Source of the DNA: Lenzites betulinus
Lineage: Eukaryota > Basidiomycota > Agaricomycetes > Polyporales > Polyporaceae
DNA length: 64,000 nt
NCBI GenBank assembly: GCA_022264855.1
Contig: JABYQU010000023.1
Span: 62,001-126,000 of the forward strand
Direction: 5' to 3'
Part shown: positions 1 through 13,345 of the stretch, piece by piece
How the letters are laid out: each line of letters opens with the position of its first letter
Position numbering within the stretch: position 1 is the stretch's first letter
Position numbers and translations under genes: made by a program
The notes under the pieces: generated by a model
The model's input: the letters and a program-made list of their open reading frames with translations, nothing else
Told to the model about the DNA's origin: nothing
The model's database searches: none

Positions 1-1600
<1,600 letters not shown>

Positions 1601-2961
1601 CTACCTCGACCCTAAGTTTATATTGCCGCGGCGTTGACGCAGCGACGCCACGCCTGTACCCTCAGAGAAGCGCACCGAATTAACACGCATTACTCGTTTC
1701 AAAGCACTGCTACTAAGTCTCGGAAGTAGATGAGTTAATATCCTTATTTGCACGTCGTCGACACCGCTCGATCCTGGCTCTCCTTCCGTACTATCCACTA
1801 CCGTCTGGCAAGCAGGGCCAGACCGGCCATCTGTCCGACGAAAACAAGAACCATTTGAGATATGGGCAGCTATGAGAACCCGGAGTTCTTCCCGCCTTGT
1901 GGTAGAATGATACTCGATTGCGTGCGCGTCTGCGACAGCGCGAACGGCTGCGAGCGTCATTCGTTCGATCTCATTCAAAACGGTTGCATCGTTCTGCGGG
2001 GAGCACGTCCGCACTGCACTGTCAAGTCGTTCACTAATGGATCGGATAATATCGGGGTTGGGCATGCCAAGCAGGACGGCGACGCGATCCAACGTTTCGT
2101 CCGTGCTGTTTGCCATGCCATCCTGTATGCAGTGCAGTACATGCGATCGGTACTCGTCAGGCTGGAAACCAGAGATATACGCCTTACATCTAACAGCATC
2201 GCAATTCAGACACTCGCCGCTGACAACATGAAGAGCGAGTTGGGACTCGGGGCTCATGCAGTCAGTGTTCACTACTCCGTGTAAAACGGTGTCATTTGCG
2301 TCAAAAGACGACGTCTCAGAACTCGACATAGTAAGGAACATATACCGTATGAATTCAGATACGGTGGCACGCTCTGCTTTACTTCCCTGGCCAAGGGAGG
2401 ACGATATCTTACTCAGATCGTCTGCTGAGATGGACGCTGATGATGAAGACGAGGCTATTCGCAAGTTAACTTAAATGCAAACCAATCAACAGAGAGGGCA
2501 GGCAACGTACCAAGTGGACTTCCTATCCACGTTACACCGTTCGCGAAGACGGTGCCAGGGGACGGGTCGAGAAGAACTTCCCCCATGAATTACGGGTGGC
2601 AAAGATCCACCCAATCTTGGCCGAGAACGACGTCGTACATGCGCACAAAGCCGATTCGCATTGGTAATGAGCACGTCAACCATCCACTGGGGGTGGGTGT
2701 GTCGATGGGCCCCTGAGTGGTGATTTTGATTCGAGCGTTCTCATCGTGCTGCACAGTTCGAGGAAGACCGTGTGAAAGCGCAAAAGATGTGGAAACTGTC
2801 GACGTCTGTAGGGTACTATCGATGACGATGGCGGCGGCTACGCCGCCGCATGTTCCACGCAGAGCTATACGCATGAGGAGGAGCGGATGGTGAGGAGAAG
2901 TGCCCTCCGAGCCATGATGGCAAAGAACGGGAAGAGTTTGGTAAGGAATGGACACAAACAT
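1601..2961 (-). pseudogene. Retropepsin-like/SAP-like repeat-family gene, broken by a stop
   Basis: Two exons can be joined on the minus strand. Exon 1 starts at ATG 2961 and resembles a retropepsin fold: a VIDSTLQTSTVS stretch where the catalytic Asp loop would be, then DVVLGQDWVDLC, like the second conserved strand of retroviral-type proteases. An in-frame TAA at about 2587-2589 interrupts it. Beyond the stop the same frame continues coherently to a donor at 2510. A 41-bp intron (2510-2470) leads to exon 2 (2469-1601), with a Ser-rich start, a Cys-containing segment (CLNCDAVRC) and a short helix-extension-helix/SAP-like stretch (AIEYHSTTRREELRVLIAAH). I believe this layout belongs to a multicopy agaricomycete family of unknown role, possibly transposon-derived. 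The family link is inference, and DNA-binding SAP function is only suggested by pattern. The stop implies a pseudogene unless it is a sequencing error. Confidence 0.5.
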
Positions 2962-3407
2962 TACCAAAGACGTACAAAATGCACATGACTTTCACGTGAC
3001 GCGCAATCTTGGCGGGGAACCCTATAACAATGCAAGGTATGAAGACCCACTACCTAGAGGTAGCGGGGATAATTATAATGGCCGCATAGAGCGCTTCTAA
3101 TGATTGAACTGAAGATCAGTGACGCAATTGCCAATGGTGCTCCATTAGGACTTGCGGCACGGGACCACCAGGCGCGACCACGCCGCTCTCGCTTGCTCCG
3201 GTCTCACTCACTCGTCCAAACCTCCTCAGCTGCTTTCAGTTTCAGCCTCTCCTTGCTTTCGGATCAAACGTCGCGAGTAAACCTAGCTTCGCGGTCTCAC
3301 CGGCACCTCGCAGTATCGCGAAGCCTTGCACGGACTACGTTACTGTCTACCTTGAAGCTCGCAAGCTCGGCAACGCGTCCGCCGCAGCCTCAACTTATCA
3401 CACAAAG
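2962..3407. other. Intergenic upstream of DGAT2 gene
   Basis: This stretch probably holds the promoter and 5' UTR of the acyltransferase gene that follows. A pyrimidine-rich segment at about 3180-3260 fits a fungal core promoter region. No TATA box or other gene is evident. Confidence 0.4.
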
Positions 3408-5276
3408 ATGGAGGTTCGGAAGGTACTCACCTCTGTCAGGCGCACAGTATCCTCCTCGTCTCTCCGAGGACGTTTCAGCGGCTTGAGCAGCCTCACCGCC
3501 ACTCCTCTCAACCCTGTCACAAACCTACGCGCGCATATCGAGTCTGTTCCCTCGATTTGGCTCCGAGGAAGCAACTTCTGACCAGAGAACTCTCGACCAG
3601 GTTTGTACCAGCGAAGATACCCAGGAAACGGAGGCTTCAAACGCTTGCGGTCGCGATATGGTCGACCATCATTGTGTGGTCTACCGCCATCTTCCTCTTT
3701 CTCTGGTGGGCTCTCTCATCTCTCTACTTCGCCTGACCAGTGTGTCGTTTACAAAAGCCCCAGTTCCTTCCCTCCACTCTGGCCGGTTCTGGCTGCGTAT
3801 ATCATATGGATTCGCTACATTGACAAGAGCCCGGAATACGGAGGGCGATTAAACCCCTGGTTCCGTTCTATCAAATTCTGGCGGTACTTCGCTGAATACT
3901 ATCCTGCATCGTGAGCCCCATTTGGCATACATATGTTGCTCACATTGGCTACAGCGCTGCTCAGATTTCTCAAGGTGAGCAATACCCAGACCCCCGCCTA
4001 GACCACCCGGCTGAGCTTCCGCCCGGAGGTAGACATGTGAATTACCCCCAGACCGACCATACGTGTTCGGTTATCACCCACATGGTATGCGGTACACAAT
4101 GCATATGCTTTTGATATGCAAGAGACTAATATACATTATCGTAGGCATTATTGGCATGTACGCACTTGCAGTACATCCGTTGTTATTGACCTCACCGCGG
4201 CCTTTCTCTTTAGGGGTGCAATATGCACGTTTGCCACCGAAAGTGCGGGCCATCCTCACGATTCTTACTCCACATGACTCACGTAGCCAACTTGTCACAG
4301 GCATCGGGTTCTCCGCCGCGTTCCCGGGCATCATCCCTCACCTGCTTACGCTCACGTCGAATTTCCGTATGCCGTTCTACCGCGACATCGTTCTCGCGAT
4401 GGGTATCTGCGCGGTCTCGAAGCGGTCGTGTTCGAATATCCTCAAGAAGGGCCCAGGAAACTCCATCACCATAGTCGTCGGGGGTGCGGCGGAAAGTCTG
4501 AGTGCTCACCCGGGCACGGCGGATCTAACTCTCAGAAAGAGGTGGGTTTGGCGGAACATCCGCATGCATGCAGCGGTAATAACACAGTCCGAATCGCAGA
4601 TTAGGATTTATCAAGCTGGCCATTCAAAATGGGTATGTCGGTTCGAATGCCGTGTTTTCTGCCTTGTTCTAACACAGTGCGTGTTCAGAGCCGACCTGGT
4701 CCCTGTGTTCTCGTTCGGAGAGAACGATGTTCGTTGCAATGACCCCTTTATACTGCCAACGACCCACTGAGCTGGATACCTTTTGTACAGATCTTCCAGC
4801 AAATGCCGAATGACAAGGGGACGACACTGTATACACTGCAGAAAAAGTTCCAGAACGCGTTCGGGTTCACGCTCCCGCTCTTCCATGGCCGGGGGCTGCT
4901 GAATTGTACGTTTCGCGTGCATTTCCTGTTCCTGCTCCGGTGCCGCATCCGCTCACATGTATCATACTAGATAACCTCGGCCTGATGCCCTATCGTAAAC
5001 GCATCGTAGCAGTCAGTGAGTGGCAACCATTGTATCTCTGGTCGAAGTGTGTTTTACTTAAAATTGTACAGTTGGTCACCCAATAAACGTCGTGCAGTGC
5101 GACAAGCCGAGCCTCGAGGAGATCATGCACGTGCAACAGCAGTACATCGACGAGCTCATGTGGTGCGTCTCTTCCCTGCCCCAGATGGCGAATACTGATC
5201 CGTACGCAGGATATGGAATACGTACAAGGACGACTTCGCGCGGACGCGTACACGGGAGCTCAATATAATTGAGTGA
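3408..5276 (+). CDS. DGA1: Diacylglycerol O-acyltransferase type 2 (DGAT2/Dga1)
   Basis: This enzyme joins acyl-CoA to diacylglycerol, the last step of triacylglycerol synthesis, at the ER and lipid droplets. The family signatures appear in order across about a dozen short exons: PRKRRLQTLAVAIWS before the membrane hairpin, DKSPEYGGR, the active-site block FGYHPHG joined to IIGM, PHLLTLTSNFRMPFYRD, the VVGGAAESLSAHPGTADL block, DLVPVFSFGEND and the end HGRGLLN / NLGLMPYRKR. Introns that fit in frame are 3706-3763, 3911-3964, 3975-4032, 4085-4144, 4158-4213, 4243-4300, 4542-4599, 4633-4688, 4729-4790, 4906-4970, 5016-5071 and 5163-5209. The protein ends ELNIIE and TGA at 5274-5276. The N terminus is unresolved. 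ATG 3408 is a good candidate, but its frame stops near 3580, so at least one further intron or another start must join it to the exon around 3600. Confidence 0.93.
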
Positions 5277-6138
5277 GCGGACGCGGGGGTGCGTCAGCTA
5301 GGCGTAATGTGCTTCATGTTGTATAGATCTACTTAGGAGTCTATAACTTCGTGGGGCCGCCGTCTTGGTGGACCTGGGACTCTTACTTGTAATGCTAGAT
5401 GGAGTTTTGGATTAATGCCGGGCCTTGAATGATCCCATGAGCGTTCGTTGCCGATGGGAGAACTCCTTGTTTTATATGCTCTGGCTATGGTTACCAGGTT
5501 AGTCGTGCTACACACGCTCATAATTACAGGACTGACCGGATGTCACAGAGTCCTGTCCACGGGCGTTAATTACAGGTACCATCCTCGTGGCGTCCAACTT
5601 CATGGATTCCATACCGATACTCTACATGTATGGTAGGTATTGTTGTCGCATTGTTGACGGACGCCCCGGTCCGGTGCAAATCGTGCCGCGTGCCCAGGGC
5701 CTGACAACGCTTGCAGGATACTTGATGGAGAGGCATGCCAGGGAGGGGCCGAACGCTTGCGGCCACGGTGGTCGACGAGGGACACGATGATATGGGTGCA
5801 CTCCTTGCGGACAGCGCTGATAGCTAAGTACGTTCTTGTCTGTTTGGCGGGTGATCTCGATCTGAGCCTCCATGTTGCTAAACAGTCCAATCACCAAGCT
5901 TACTTATAATGGCGCCTCCCGGGACGGACCTGAGTTCTCAGTTGTTATAATCCCGGGACGGACCATACCGTAATGTAAGATCCAATTCTTCGCATCGAGT
6001 TCGTACGTCCCGTCTTTTCCCATATTACATGTCATTAATTCCTCCAGTGCTACACCCATTGGAACGATCCTGGCGATATGTCACCCTGGGACGAATACAT
6101 GTTATTGGTTTAAAGTGCTCAGCGCCCTGCTCACACCA
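5277..6138. other. Convergent intergenic region, no gene seen
   Basis: This lies between the 3' ends of the acyltransferase and lipase genes. It is AT-richer than its flanks. I found no open frame with recognisable content. A short motif, CCCGGGACGGACC, occurs twice about 25 bp apart near 5929-5967, without further structure. Confidence 0.45.
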
Positions 6139-7308
6139 TCAGCATCCCATCACGATCCCATTATACGGGCCGTCATGATCGCTCTCGTCTCCCTCAAAGA
6201 TGTTCGGCACGTCCCCGACGATGCACTGGTCGCTCGGGTTGTCCTGGCCCGGGCACGCAAGCCACGCGCCCGAGTCCTGAATGTGCATCTCGCCCGACGG
6301 GTGGTGGAAGCCGAGGAAGAGGCCGGGCAGGATCGGCACAATGTCCTCCTTGTTGTTGATGTGCGTCACCGAGAACGGCTGCGCGTCGACGTAGTCTGCG
6401 AACGCCTGGTTGCCGACGCGCGGGAGTCCGTATCCGACGAACTTGATCGTCGCGCTCGGGATGTGCAGCGAGAGGAAGATTGCATCCAGCAGGGAGATGG
6501 CCGCACCTGGGGTGCGTACGCCGTCAGTTTATGATCGCGTCAAGGAGAACTCGGAGGCGATGTACCGAGAGAATGACCGGTGGTGACGATGTTGTTCGTC
6601 CCGAAGGTGGCCATCGTGCTTTGCACAGCTTGGAGAACCGCGGAGGACGTTCTACGTCAACATCGTGAGTACCCGAAGTTTAAATTCGCGAATGCGACAC
6701 GATGGAACTAACTCTGCTTGGGCCGCCGCGAACCCATTATGGGTCTCAATCGAAGAGCTGATACCGGGGAACAGCGTAGCGCTCAGCTTCTCGAGGAAGA
6801 AATCCCCGTCCGTGAGGAGGGACAAGCTGTCGGGCGCGGGTGAGCATCTAGCGCTGTCGTACGATTCCCAACACCACTGAACGCACAAGTCGCTGGGATC
6901 CGTGCCCTGGTGGGAGACGATGACACTGTCCAGTGCCGGATCGTACCCGACAAACCCTGTCCGCCCGTCAGCCTCCCGTCGCACTCACCCAAACTAGGCC
7001 CGCGCAGACTCACAAAACTGGACGTCGTCCCCGTCTCCGCCCGCGGCGGTCGGCTTGAATCCCGGGTTCGCCTCGCAGTTCGCGCCGCACGTCCACGTGA
7101 GCGTCACAGACGCTGCACAGTACCCCGTACTCGCGTAGTGCGTAATTGGCGTGAACGAGTCGATCGTGGCCGCGGACACCGTCGTGATCGATGCGCGCCG
7201 GAGGACGTCCACCGCAGCTTCCAACGCCGCGGGCGCGGGGGCGGCGGACACGATGCAAGAGAGACCGAGGCCTACGAGAAACCAGATGGATCGAGGTGCA
7301 GAAAGCAT
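6139..7308 (-). CDS. Secreted class 3 (Rhizomucor-type) triacylglycerol lipase
   Basis: An extracellular alpha/beta-hydrolase that cleaves triacylglycerols. Five exons join in frame on the minus strand: 7308-7014, 6956-6887, 6826-6713, 6651-6566 and 6506-6139, with introns of 57-61 bp. The start ATG 7308 precedes a signal peptide (MLSAPRSIWFLVGLGLSCIVSA). The mature part has paired Cys residues (TWTCGANCEANPGF), the strand GFVGYDPALDSVIVSHQGTD and the nucleophile elbow GHSLG, split by the last intron. The probable catalytic Asp is in NNKEDIVP, and His residues lie in HHPSGEMH and the ESDHDGPY tail. Length, about 310 aa, is usual for fungal lipase-3 enzymes. Nothing appears broken. Physiological substrate and induction cannot be read from the sequence. 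Confidence 0.93.
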
Positions 7309-8876
7309 CGCGGCCGGTGCTGCTGAGGACGAGCTTGGCGTTGTGGCGTGTGCAAGGGCGCGGGGCGCGGATGCGGGTGCGGCGCAGGGAGAGCGGGCTG
7401 AATCCCAACGGATGGACATGGACGAGGCGATCCGGCGTTCTTATACGGCCATCCGTCGTCGGAGCCGCCTGGTGCCATATTCCCCCTGTCACGCACATGC
7501 GTCGATCTGTCTCCGTCTCCCCGGATACACTACACCGCCGTCCGAGCGTGTGAGGTGCATCTCCAGCGATGGATGCCGTCTGTGCCGTCGTGTCGAACAG
7601 GTCGCAACGGTGGGCCCGCCGGTCGATGAACAAGGCCTACATAGCCAAGTTGAACTTGACGTGCTCGCCAAAGAGGCTCGGCAGATGTGACGAAGCGACG
7701 CACAGCCCGCTGGATTGGGAGACCGGTCCAAGTCTGCATGCTTCCATGCCGAATCCCCCGGAGCATGCTCCCCAGGGAGAGAAGGTGATTGGCTTCCAGC
7801 TTGAAGAAATTACACTATCAGTGTCGGGGTGAGAAGCGACAGCAGAAGCCCAATGCCTAAACGAGACTTGCTGATTCTATGATTGACCGTGCTGCACCGC
7901 GCGGTGCGCAGCTGCGGGATGGGATCACGCGTCCAAGTCGTCGGCGTCAGCAACCACGCTGGTATTGTGTTGGACGCCGTTGGACGCGGGCATGGGCTCC
8001 ACCACTCGACGGGCTCGATATATCAATCATCCAATGGCACAGCGGATCAAATGTGCAATGACATGCTCACCGGCACCCCTGCGCTATTCTTGCGACAAGG
8101 CTGGGGTGCGGTGCGCAGAACGGTGATAGAGTGGTGCACATGCCACGGTATTCAACACGGTGGGCATTTCATGCATATGGTGTAGAAGTATGTCAGCAGT
8201 CGTACCGACTAACTGATGATCGAACGGAGGTATTGCCTGCGGAGGATATGTGCTAGTTTTGTGATGGCCCAAATGACTCGGAACTTGGAATCCATCCAGG
8301 AGATATCCTCAAACACACATGCACGTACCGGCAGTCTACGCAAATATAGATCAGTCCACGCGTACAACTTCTGGATTGCCCACCACGGTGCTGCCCACAT
8401 GCAAAGTCAAAGTTGTGTCAGCGCATGGAAGGAGCCTCGAAAAATGCGCCGTTCGACATAGAAAGCAGTGCGCCGGTAGATCGGCCGCAGTCTGCCGAGA
8501 GGCGTCCCTCTTGCCGGAAAACACGGGCAAGCGTTTGACTCATGAAAGCCTATTAGACATGCATACACAAGTGGCGATCGCACCAAGCTTTCTTCGTGGT
8601 CAACAAGCACACAGCCGTGGGTGCCTGCGAGTTCGCTCGGCCCTCACGGACATGCAAATGCAGGAACGTGTCTTCTTTGCTTTGCCATCGTTGCCTTGGT
8701 GAAACACAAGACATAAATAAGAATGATAAATGAACAGATCCCGGAGCCTCTACTTGAGGTAGAACATGATGCTGTGCCTCCCGCCGTCGAGGTGAGTGTT
8801 GTCTACCACTCGAGTGTCCTTCACGTAACTGTGCGGGCGCGTCGGTCAGATTCTGATATAGCTCCTTATGTAATAC
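7309..8876. other. Intergenic, no supported gene
   Basis: These 1.57 kb include the lipase promoter. Several open frames exist, for example around 7500-7770 and 8320-8700. None shows a protein family, intron pattern or codon bias that I can defend. Degenerate repeat DNA is possible. Confidence 0.4.
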
Positions 8877-9778
8877 CTACCATGTTTGGAGCACGTCGCT
8901 CAGAGTCCGCAAACGATCGAGGGTTCCCCGGACCCCACGGTACGACAACGCATGCAGAGCGCAATGCTCGTGATCTTCCAAATACTCCCACAGCTCGCCC
9001 ACGCGTAATGGCTCTTCCATACTGCCCGGTGTTCAGTTCGCACGTCTCTGGTAACATGACGGAAGCAGCTGCTCACTCTTCCTGTACTGCACGGAGCACG
9101 TCGTGCACGGTGATTGCATAGTCGCTCTGGAGCTTGCCCTTTCGTAACTCCCGTCCCCAGTCGCCGTCGACCAAGCATTGGGTGACTCCGGGGAACGTCG
9201 CGTAGCTTCGCGCGCAGAGAGGGTGGACTAACGATGCGCCGCGTCAGTATCTCGGGTAACAGGGGCAATCAACCTGACATCATACGTGTCTTGTCTGCTT
9301 CTGGCGCCAGGTCTCCGTAAAAGTCCCGGCGCAACAGTTTGTTTGTCTCGAGGGGCGCCGCAGCGTCTGAGTTCCTCGCCTTGTGAATGCGCAGCGCGGC
9401 TTCGCGTATCATCGCGCCTTCAGAACGGTAAGCCTCCCATAGCACAAAGAAACCATGCGCGAGCTACCCACGATTCCGCTCAAGCAGCACCTCGCCGCAC
9501 GGGTGCTTCGACGAGCCCGCGCAGAACCCGTCCACGTCGACGCACTCCATCGCAATCGCCTTCCATGTACGGACGGAGGGGTGCTCGTCTGGGAAGCGGG
9601 CGATTGCGCACATTGTGCAGACGTCTTCCCAAAACGCGTCCGGGTCCGCGAGCGAGTCGTAGAGCGCCGCGAAGCGCGGTGATGCCTGGTAGAAGCACAC
9701 ATGGGTGCGCATGTCTGAGGGCGGGATGGCGTCCTTCACGAGGAGCCATATCTCGGGGGGGATGCTGCTGAACGGCAT
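8877..9778 (-). CDS. F-box-like domain protein
   Basis: The N terminus (ATG 9778) reads MPFSSIPPEIWLLVKDAIPP followed by DMRTHVCFYQASPRF. This is the pattern of the short F-box-like domains found in large agaricomycete families, which link Skp1/cullin ubiquitin ligases to targets. The first exon continues through an Asp/Trp-rich stretch (DPDAFWEDVCTMCAIARFP) to about 9464. Later coding blocks in matching style lie at about 9435-9283 (EAYRSEGAMIREAALRIHKA...NKLLRRDFYGDLAPEAD), 9220-9075 (VHPLCARSYATFPGVTQCLV...SDYAITVHDVLRAVQEE) and 9000-8877 (ELWEYLEDHEHCALHAL to LQTW and TAG). Donor and acceptor dinucleotides lie between them, but I did not fix every junction. Substrate and function are unknown; the family assignment rests on the F-box-like start and these characteristic C-terminal blocks. 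Confidence 0.72.
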
Positions 9779-11498
9779 GGTTATCGCAGTGGATGTTGCG
9801 AGGAAGGAATGGGGGCTGCATCGCTGGCAGGGCGGGTATTTGAGGGAGCAAAGGGTCCGGGCGGTGTGGCCTGCGAGCGTGAATGGCGCATCTCTGTTCT
9901 CCGTGGACGCGCTGGATAGGGTGAGCTCGTCGGAGGAAGAAGACTCGAAGCGTCGGAATAAGTCCGAGGCTCAGCTTCCTTGGCTGCACGTGACCGCGCG
10001 CGCCGTTTTCGCGAGGTCGCGCCGCGGTCTCGACGCCCTCCGGTCCACGGTCTGTCTTTGGCTCAGCCTTCAGAGAATTTTCGGTGATCAAAGCGTCTGC
10101 GCAACCAACTCCATGCGCGCGCGACCGCATGCTCGGGGACGGCCCAGGGTTGTTGCTGCGCTCGTGCTGCGTGCTCGTTTCACATATCGCTCAACTCTCA
10201 TTGAGGCAACGTACTGGTCATGCAGCTGCACCGTCTCACGCCCATGAGACATGTACCACTCACGAATGGCGAGAGAGCTATCCGTACACACCTCCGTCAT
10301 TGACAACAGCCGAGACTCGTGAATGCCGTGATCCAGTGAGTCCTGGCCCGGTCTGGCGGTGGTGTGGATGCACCGATCTGCGCGCGCTGTGGGAGTGTTA
10401 CAGCAACGTTCCGGGGTGACCGCACGGGCACGTCGTCATCAAAAACATGGTCTTCACTGAGTTGTTTAGAGTGCATGTATGCTCGGTCGTCCAGAGCTCA
10501 TGACTCAGATAGGCGCATTAAGGTTGCCTCCAGCTGTTCGAGTCTCTTTTGCAATACGTCCACGCGTGCTTGTACCTCCGTTCAAAACTGAAACGTTGAA
10601 AAGTCTAGTTTCCCCTGGTTGGGCCTCGCTCTATGCCAGCAGGTGTATATTTGAATCGCCCAAGCAAGGGGATGCGCGGCGAACAAACGTTGGGGTATGT
10701 AGCTTCCGTCGATGGACACGATCCTAGACTCTGCTAGAGATCTAATGCCCTGACAGCTGTGCCTTAGAGATCAAATGAGATACTGACGTCGCTAGGTTTA
10801 CGGAAACAGTACGGACCTCGCACCTCCAACGCGCGATGCCGCATTGTCGTTGACCACTCTGATATGACTGTCGGTTACAACTGTTGATTATGTAGTGTGA
10901 GTGGAGGGGAAATGAGTATACTCTCGATCCTGAATACTATGACAAACTAGGTACCCTGACTACATGACCTCCACTCGGTCTACCTGTAAACTCCTCGGCT
11001 CAGCTCGTGCTAGGTATGTGAGGGCGAGAAAAATGTCGTGTATGGTATGCGACGGAGTAGGTATAGGCTCGTAAACCAGTCTCACGCGGGGAGGTGGAAG
11101 ACAATCGTACTCCGAGCGATACCCCTCTGCAGGTTTCGATAGTTTGCCTGAGTCGCGAAAGCGCGTGTGTATTGACCAGGTCACATAGTTTCTCGAGTTA
11201 TGTCTTTCTGGCCTATTCACATATATGCTTCGTGGATGTGGAATGGGTCGAAGATTGCGCCACAACCGTCTGACATACGCCGTGATCTATTAGAGTACCA
11301 CATAGCATGCTGGCTTATCTGATAAGATCCCAATTGTCAACAACTTCAACTATAGCTTTCCTCCACTAAGTACTGGTACAGTACTTGAAGGTCTCAATTA
11401 TGCAATACAACAGCGTCGTACAGGAGGTTCACCCGCAAGCGTCCAGTGCCTTGGTATCATGCAGTTCTCTTGTTCTCTCATCTCGAGGTGTAAACAGC
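9779..11498. other. Intergenic between F-box gene and Ngaro element
   Basis: About 1.7 kb without a recognisable gene. It contains the F-box promoter side and the sequence into which the retrotransposon inserted. Open frames near 9900-10250 and 10960-11265 have no family features. Confidence 0.4.
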
Positions 11499-11646
11499 CG
11501 AATCCTCGTGTCCGTTTCCCGCGAGGTGGGGCTCGACTTGTCTTTGGCTAGCGAAACTCGGGCGCCTCTCGACGCGGCCGTGCTGATGCAGGCGCGCGCC
11601 TGGGGAGAGGCGCCCAGGCTAGCATTTCTTGGAACGAAACGCTACA
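11499..11646. repeat. Ngaro split repeat B2 (outer 3' copy)
   Basis: This 148-bp block is repeated in direct orientation at 12039-12186, exactly 540 bp away, with no difference that I found. It forms the outer 3' end of the element in coding orientation. Confidence 0.92.
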
Positions 11647-11706
11647 CACGGGCTACTAGTGTGTACTAGGTAGTAAAAAAGGGAGGGAAGGTGGGTAACC
11701 AAAATG

Positions 11707-12038
11707 CCGCACTGGCAGCGACGAGGAGAAAAGAGAGTACTAATGTAAGTACGGAACGCCCGCGCGAGGGACGGGCAACGCTTACCTGGCAGCGACGAGG
11801 AGAAAAGAGGATGGAGACTCTTTTTTCTCGGCTGGCCAGGTAGGGCCCTCTGCGCGGCACAAACGCCGGATATGGCGCCCGGAAAGGGAATCCGGGTGCG
11901 GCTCGCTGCCGTGGGCGCGAGACGGCGGAGGTAGTTAGGCCGGCGCCCGGGTGATGCCCAGGCGCGGTTCGCTGCCGAGCGCGGCGCGAGACGTATGCCA
12001 CTCCGATTCGACTTGTGTAAATATTCCTTTAAACTCGA
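11707..12038. repeat. Ngaro split repeat A2 (inner copy)
   Basis: This 332-bp block is repeated in direct orientation at 16400-16731 with two substitutions. It abuts repeat B1 directly at 12038/12039, giving the B1-A2 junction expected at the centre of the split repeat. A 60-bp spacer separates it from B2. Confidence 0.92.
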
Positions 12039-12186
12039 CGAATCCTCGTGTCCGTTTCCCGCGAGGTGGGGCTCGACTTGTCTTTGGCTAGCGAAACTCG
12101 GGCGCCTCTCGACGCGGCCGTGCTGATGCAGGCGCGCGCCTGGGGAGAGGCGCCCAGGCTAGCATTTCTTGGAACGAAACGCTACA
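12039..12186. repeat. Ngaro split repeat B1 (inner copy)
   Basis: Direct copy of 11499-11646. It lies just downstream of the recombinase ORF in coding orientation, next to A2. Confidence 0.92.
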
Positions 12187-12340
12187 AGTCTAAATAAAAA
12201 ATAAAAATGAATCACCAGATGGTGTAGTGGAAATAATCGAGGGAGTGGGGAGCGAGTGGTGCGAGGGGAGACGGAACGAGAGACCAGGGCCGGAGGCGGA
12301 ACGGGCGCGGTTGAACGCGCAGGGGACGGCATGAAGCGCG

Positions 12341-13345
12341 TCAGGGAGCGGGGACAGGGCCGTCGTGGAGAGAGCGCCCATCGCAGATCATTGCGCTGAG
12401 GAGCGCGGGGTGTTTGCGAATGTAGACCAACCACGCGTCGGAGGACCAACGTCCTAACGCTTGAATGGTTGCGGGAGGGGCACCGGCAGCGGCCAGGGAG
12501 GTAGCGCCTCCAGCGCGCATAGAGTGTCCCGCGATATCGCGAGGGAAAATTGAACGCAGTTTGCGCATGAACCAAGCTCGTGTCGGTACTGCGCCGGACG
12601 AGCGCAGCCAGAGCTCCGCTCGGAGGGGAAAAAGCGAGTCCCGCGCGGTGAGGAAGGTGGAGAAGATGGAGAGCGGGTCGGGCGCGACCGCCGAGCGTTT
12701 GATGAGTACGTGGTTCCCTTCGAAAAATCTGTCGGCCTTGTGGGCGGGCAGGAGGTATTCGTACGCTGATGCGGTCACTTTAACGGACGCGCGCATCGTG
12801 ATTTTGCGGTAGGATTGTAGTGCGGCGTTGTCGGGCCAGACGAGCTCGCCTAGTCGTAGCAACGCATGAAAACCTGTCAAGAGGATTGCGGCGAAGAGGG
12901 TGTCGTCGTAGGATGTGGTAAGGCACGAGAGGGCCCGGGCTAGGTCGTCTCGCACGAGGGCGCGCTTCCGAACGATAGGCCGGCTGCGCAATCTCTTGAA
13001 GCCGCGGAGAGTCCGTGACACGAGAGGGGCGGCGCGGGCGGCGCGCACGGCGGGGAAGAACGGTTCGAGTTCGCTGCAAATGCCAGAGAGGTAAGAGTCT
13101 ACTGAGCGAGGCTCGATTTGATGGCACATGAAAGTTGCGTAAAGGCTGAGGGTGTCGGCGGTGGGTTCGATGGGAAAGCGGTGGATGTGGATAAAATTGA
13201 GGTAGCTGTTGAGCGCCGATGAGTACGTGAGTTTCGTACTAGCATCCAGGGCATGACCGAGTGCGATCGCGCGCTCGTGAACGAGTCGCTCGAGCGACCA
13301 CGGCTGTCGCGCAGGTTGTCGAGGCCTGCGTGCACCGAAATCCAT
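12341..13345 (-). CDS. Ngaro tyrosine recombinase (YR)
   Basis: Integrase of the element: a tyrosine recombinase of the phage lambda/XerD type that would join the circular cDNA to the chromosome. The first catalytic Arg lies in HALLRLGELVW, the H-x-x-R pair in AGHSMRAGGATSLAAAG, the following aromatic in LGRWSSDAW and the nucleophilic Tyr in WLVYIRKHP. An N-terminal SAM-like core-binding part (TYSSALNSYLNFI) precedes them. About 334 aa, uninterrupted. The start ATG overlaps the stop of the reverse transcriptase frame in a TGATG pentamer, so translation may depend on termination-reinitiation. All catalytic residues are present, so the protein may be active. Confidence 0.92.
   Translation of the reverse strand: MDFGARRPRQPARQPWSLERLVHERAIALGHALDASTKLTYSSALNSYLNFIHIHRFPIEPTADTLSLYATFMCHQIEPRSVDSYLSGICSELEPFFPAVRAARAAPLVSRTLRGFKRLRSRPIVRKRALVRDDLARALSCLTTSYDDTLFAAILLTGFHALLRLGELVWPDNAALQSYRKITMRASVKVTASAYEYLLPAHKADRFFEGNHVLIKRSAVAPDPLSIFSTFLTARDSLFPLRAELWLRSSGAVPTRAWFMRKLRSIFPRDIAGHSMRAGGATSLAAAGAPPATIQALGRWSSDAWLVYIRKHPALLSAMICDGRSLHDGPVPAP

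Noticed and set aside
4633..4660. GGTTCGAATGCC, like a tRNA B box
   Set aside because: It lies in an intron of the acyltransferase gene, and no A box or cloverleaf is found upstream.
9480..10130. 216-codon minus frame overlapping the F-box gene
   Set aside because: It is a shadow of the F-box exon in another frame, with Arg/Pro-rich composition and no motif.
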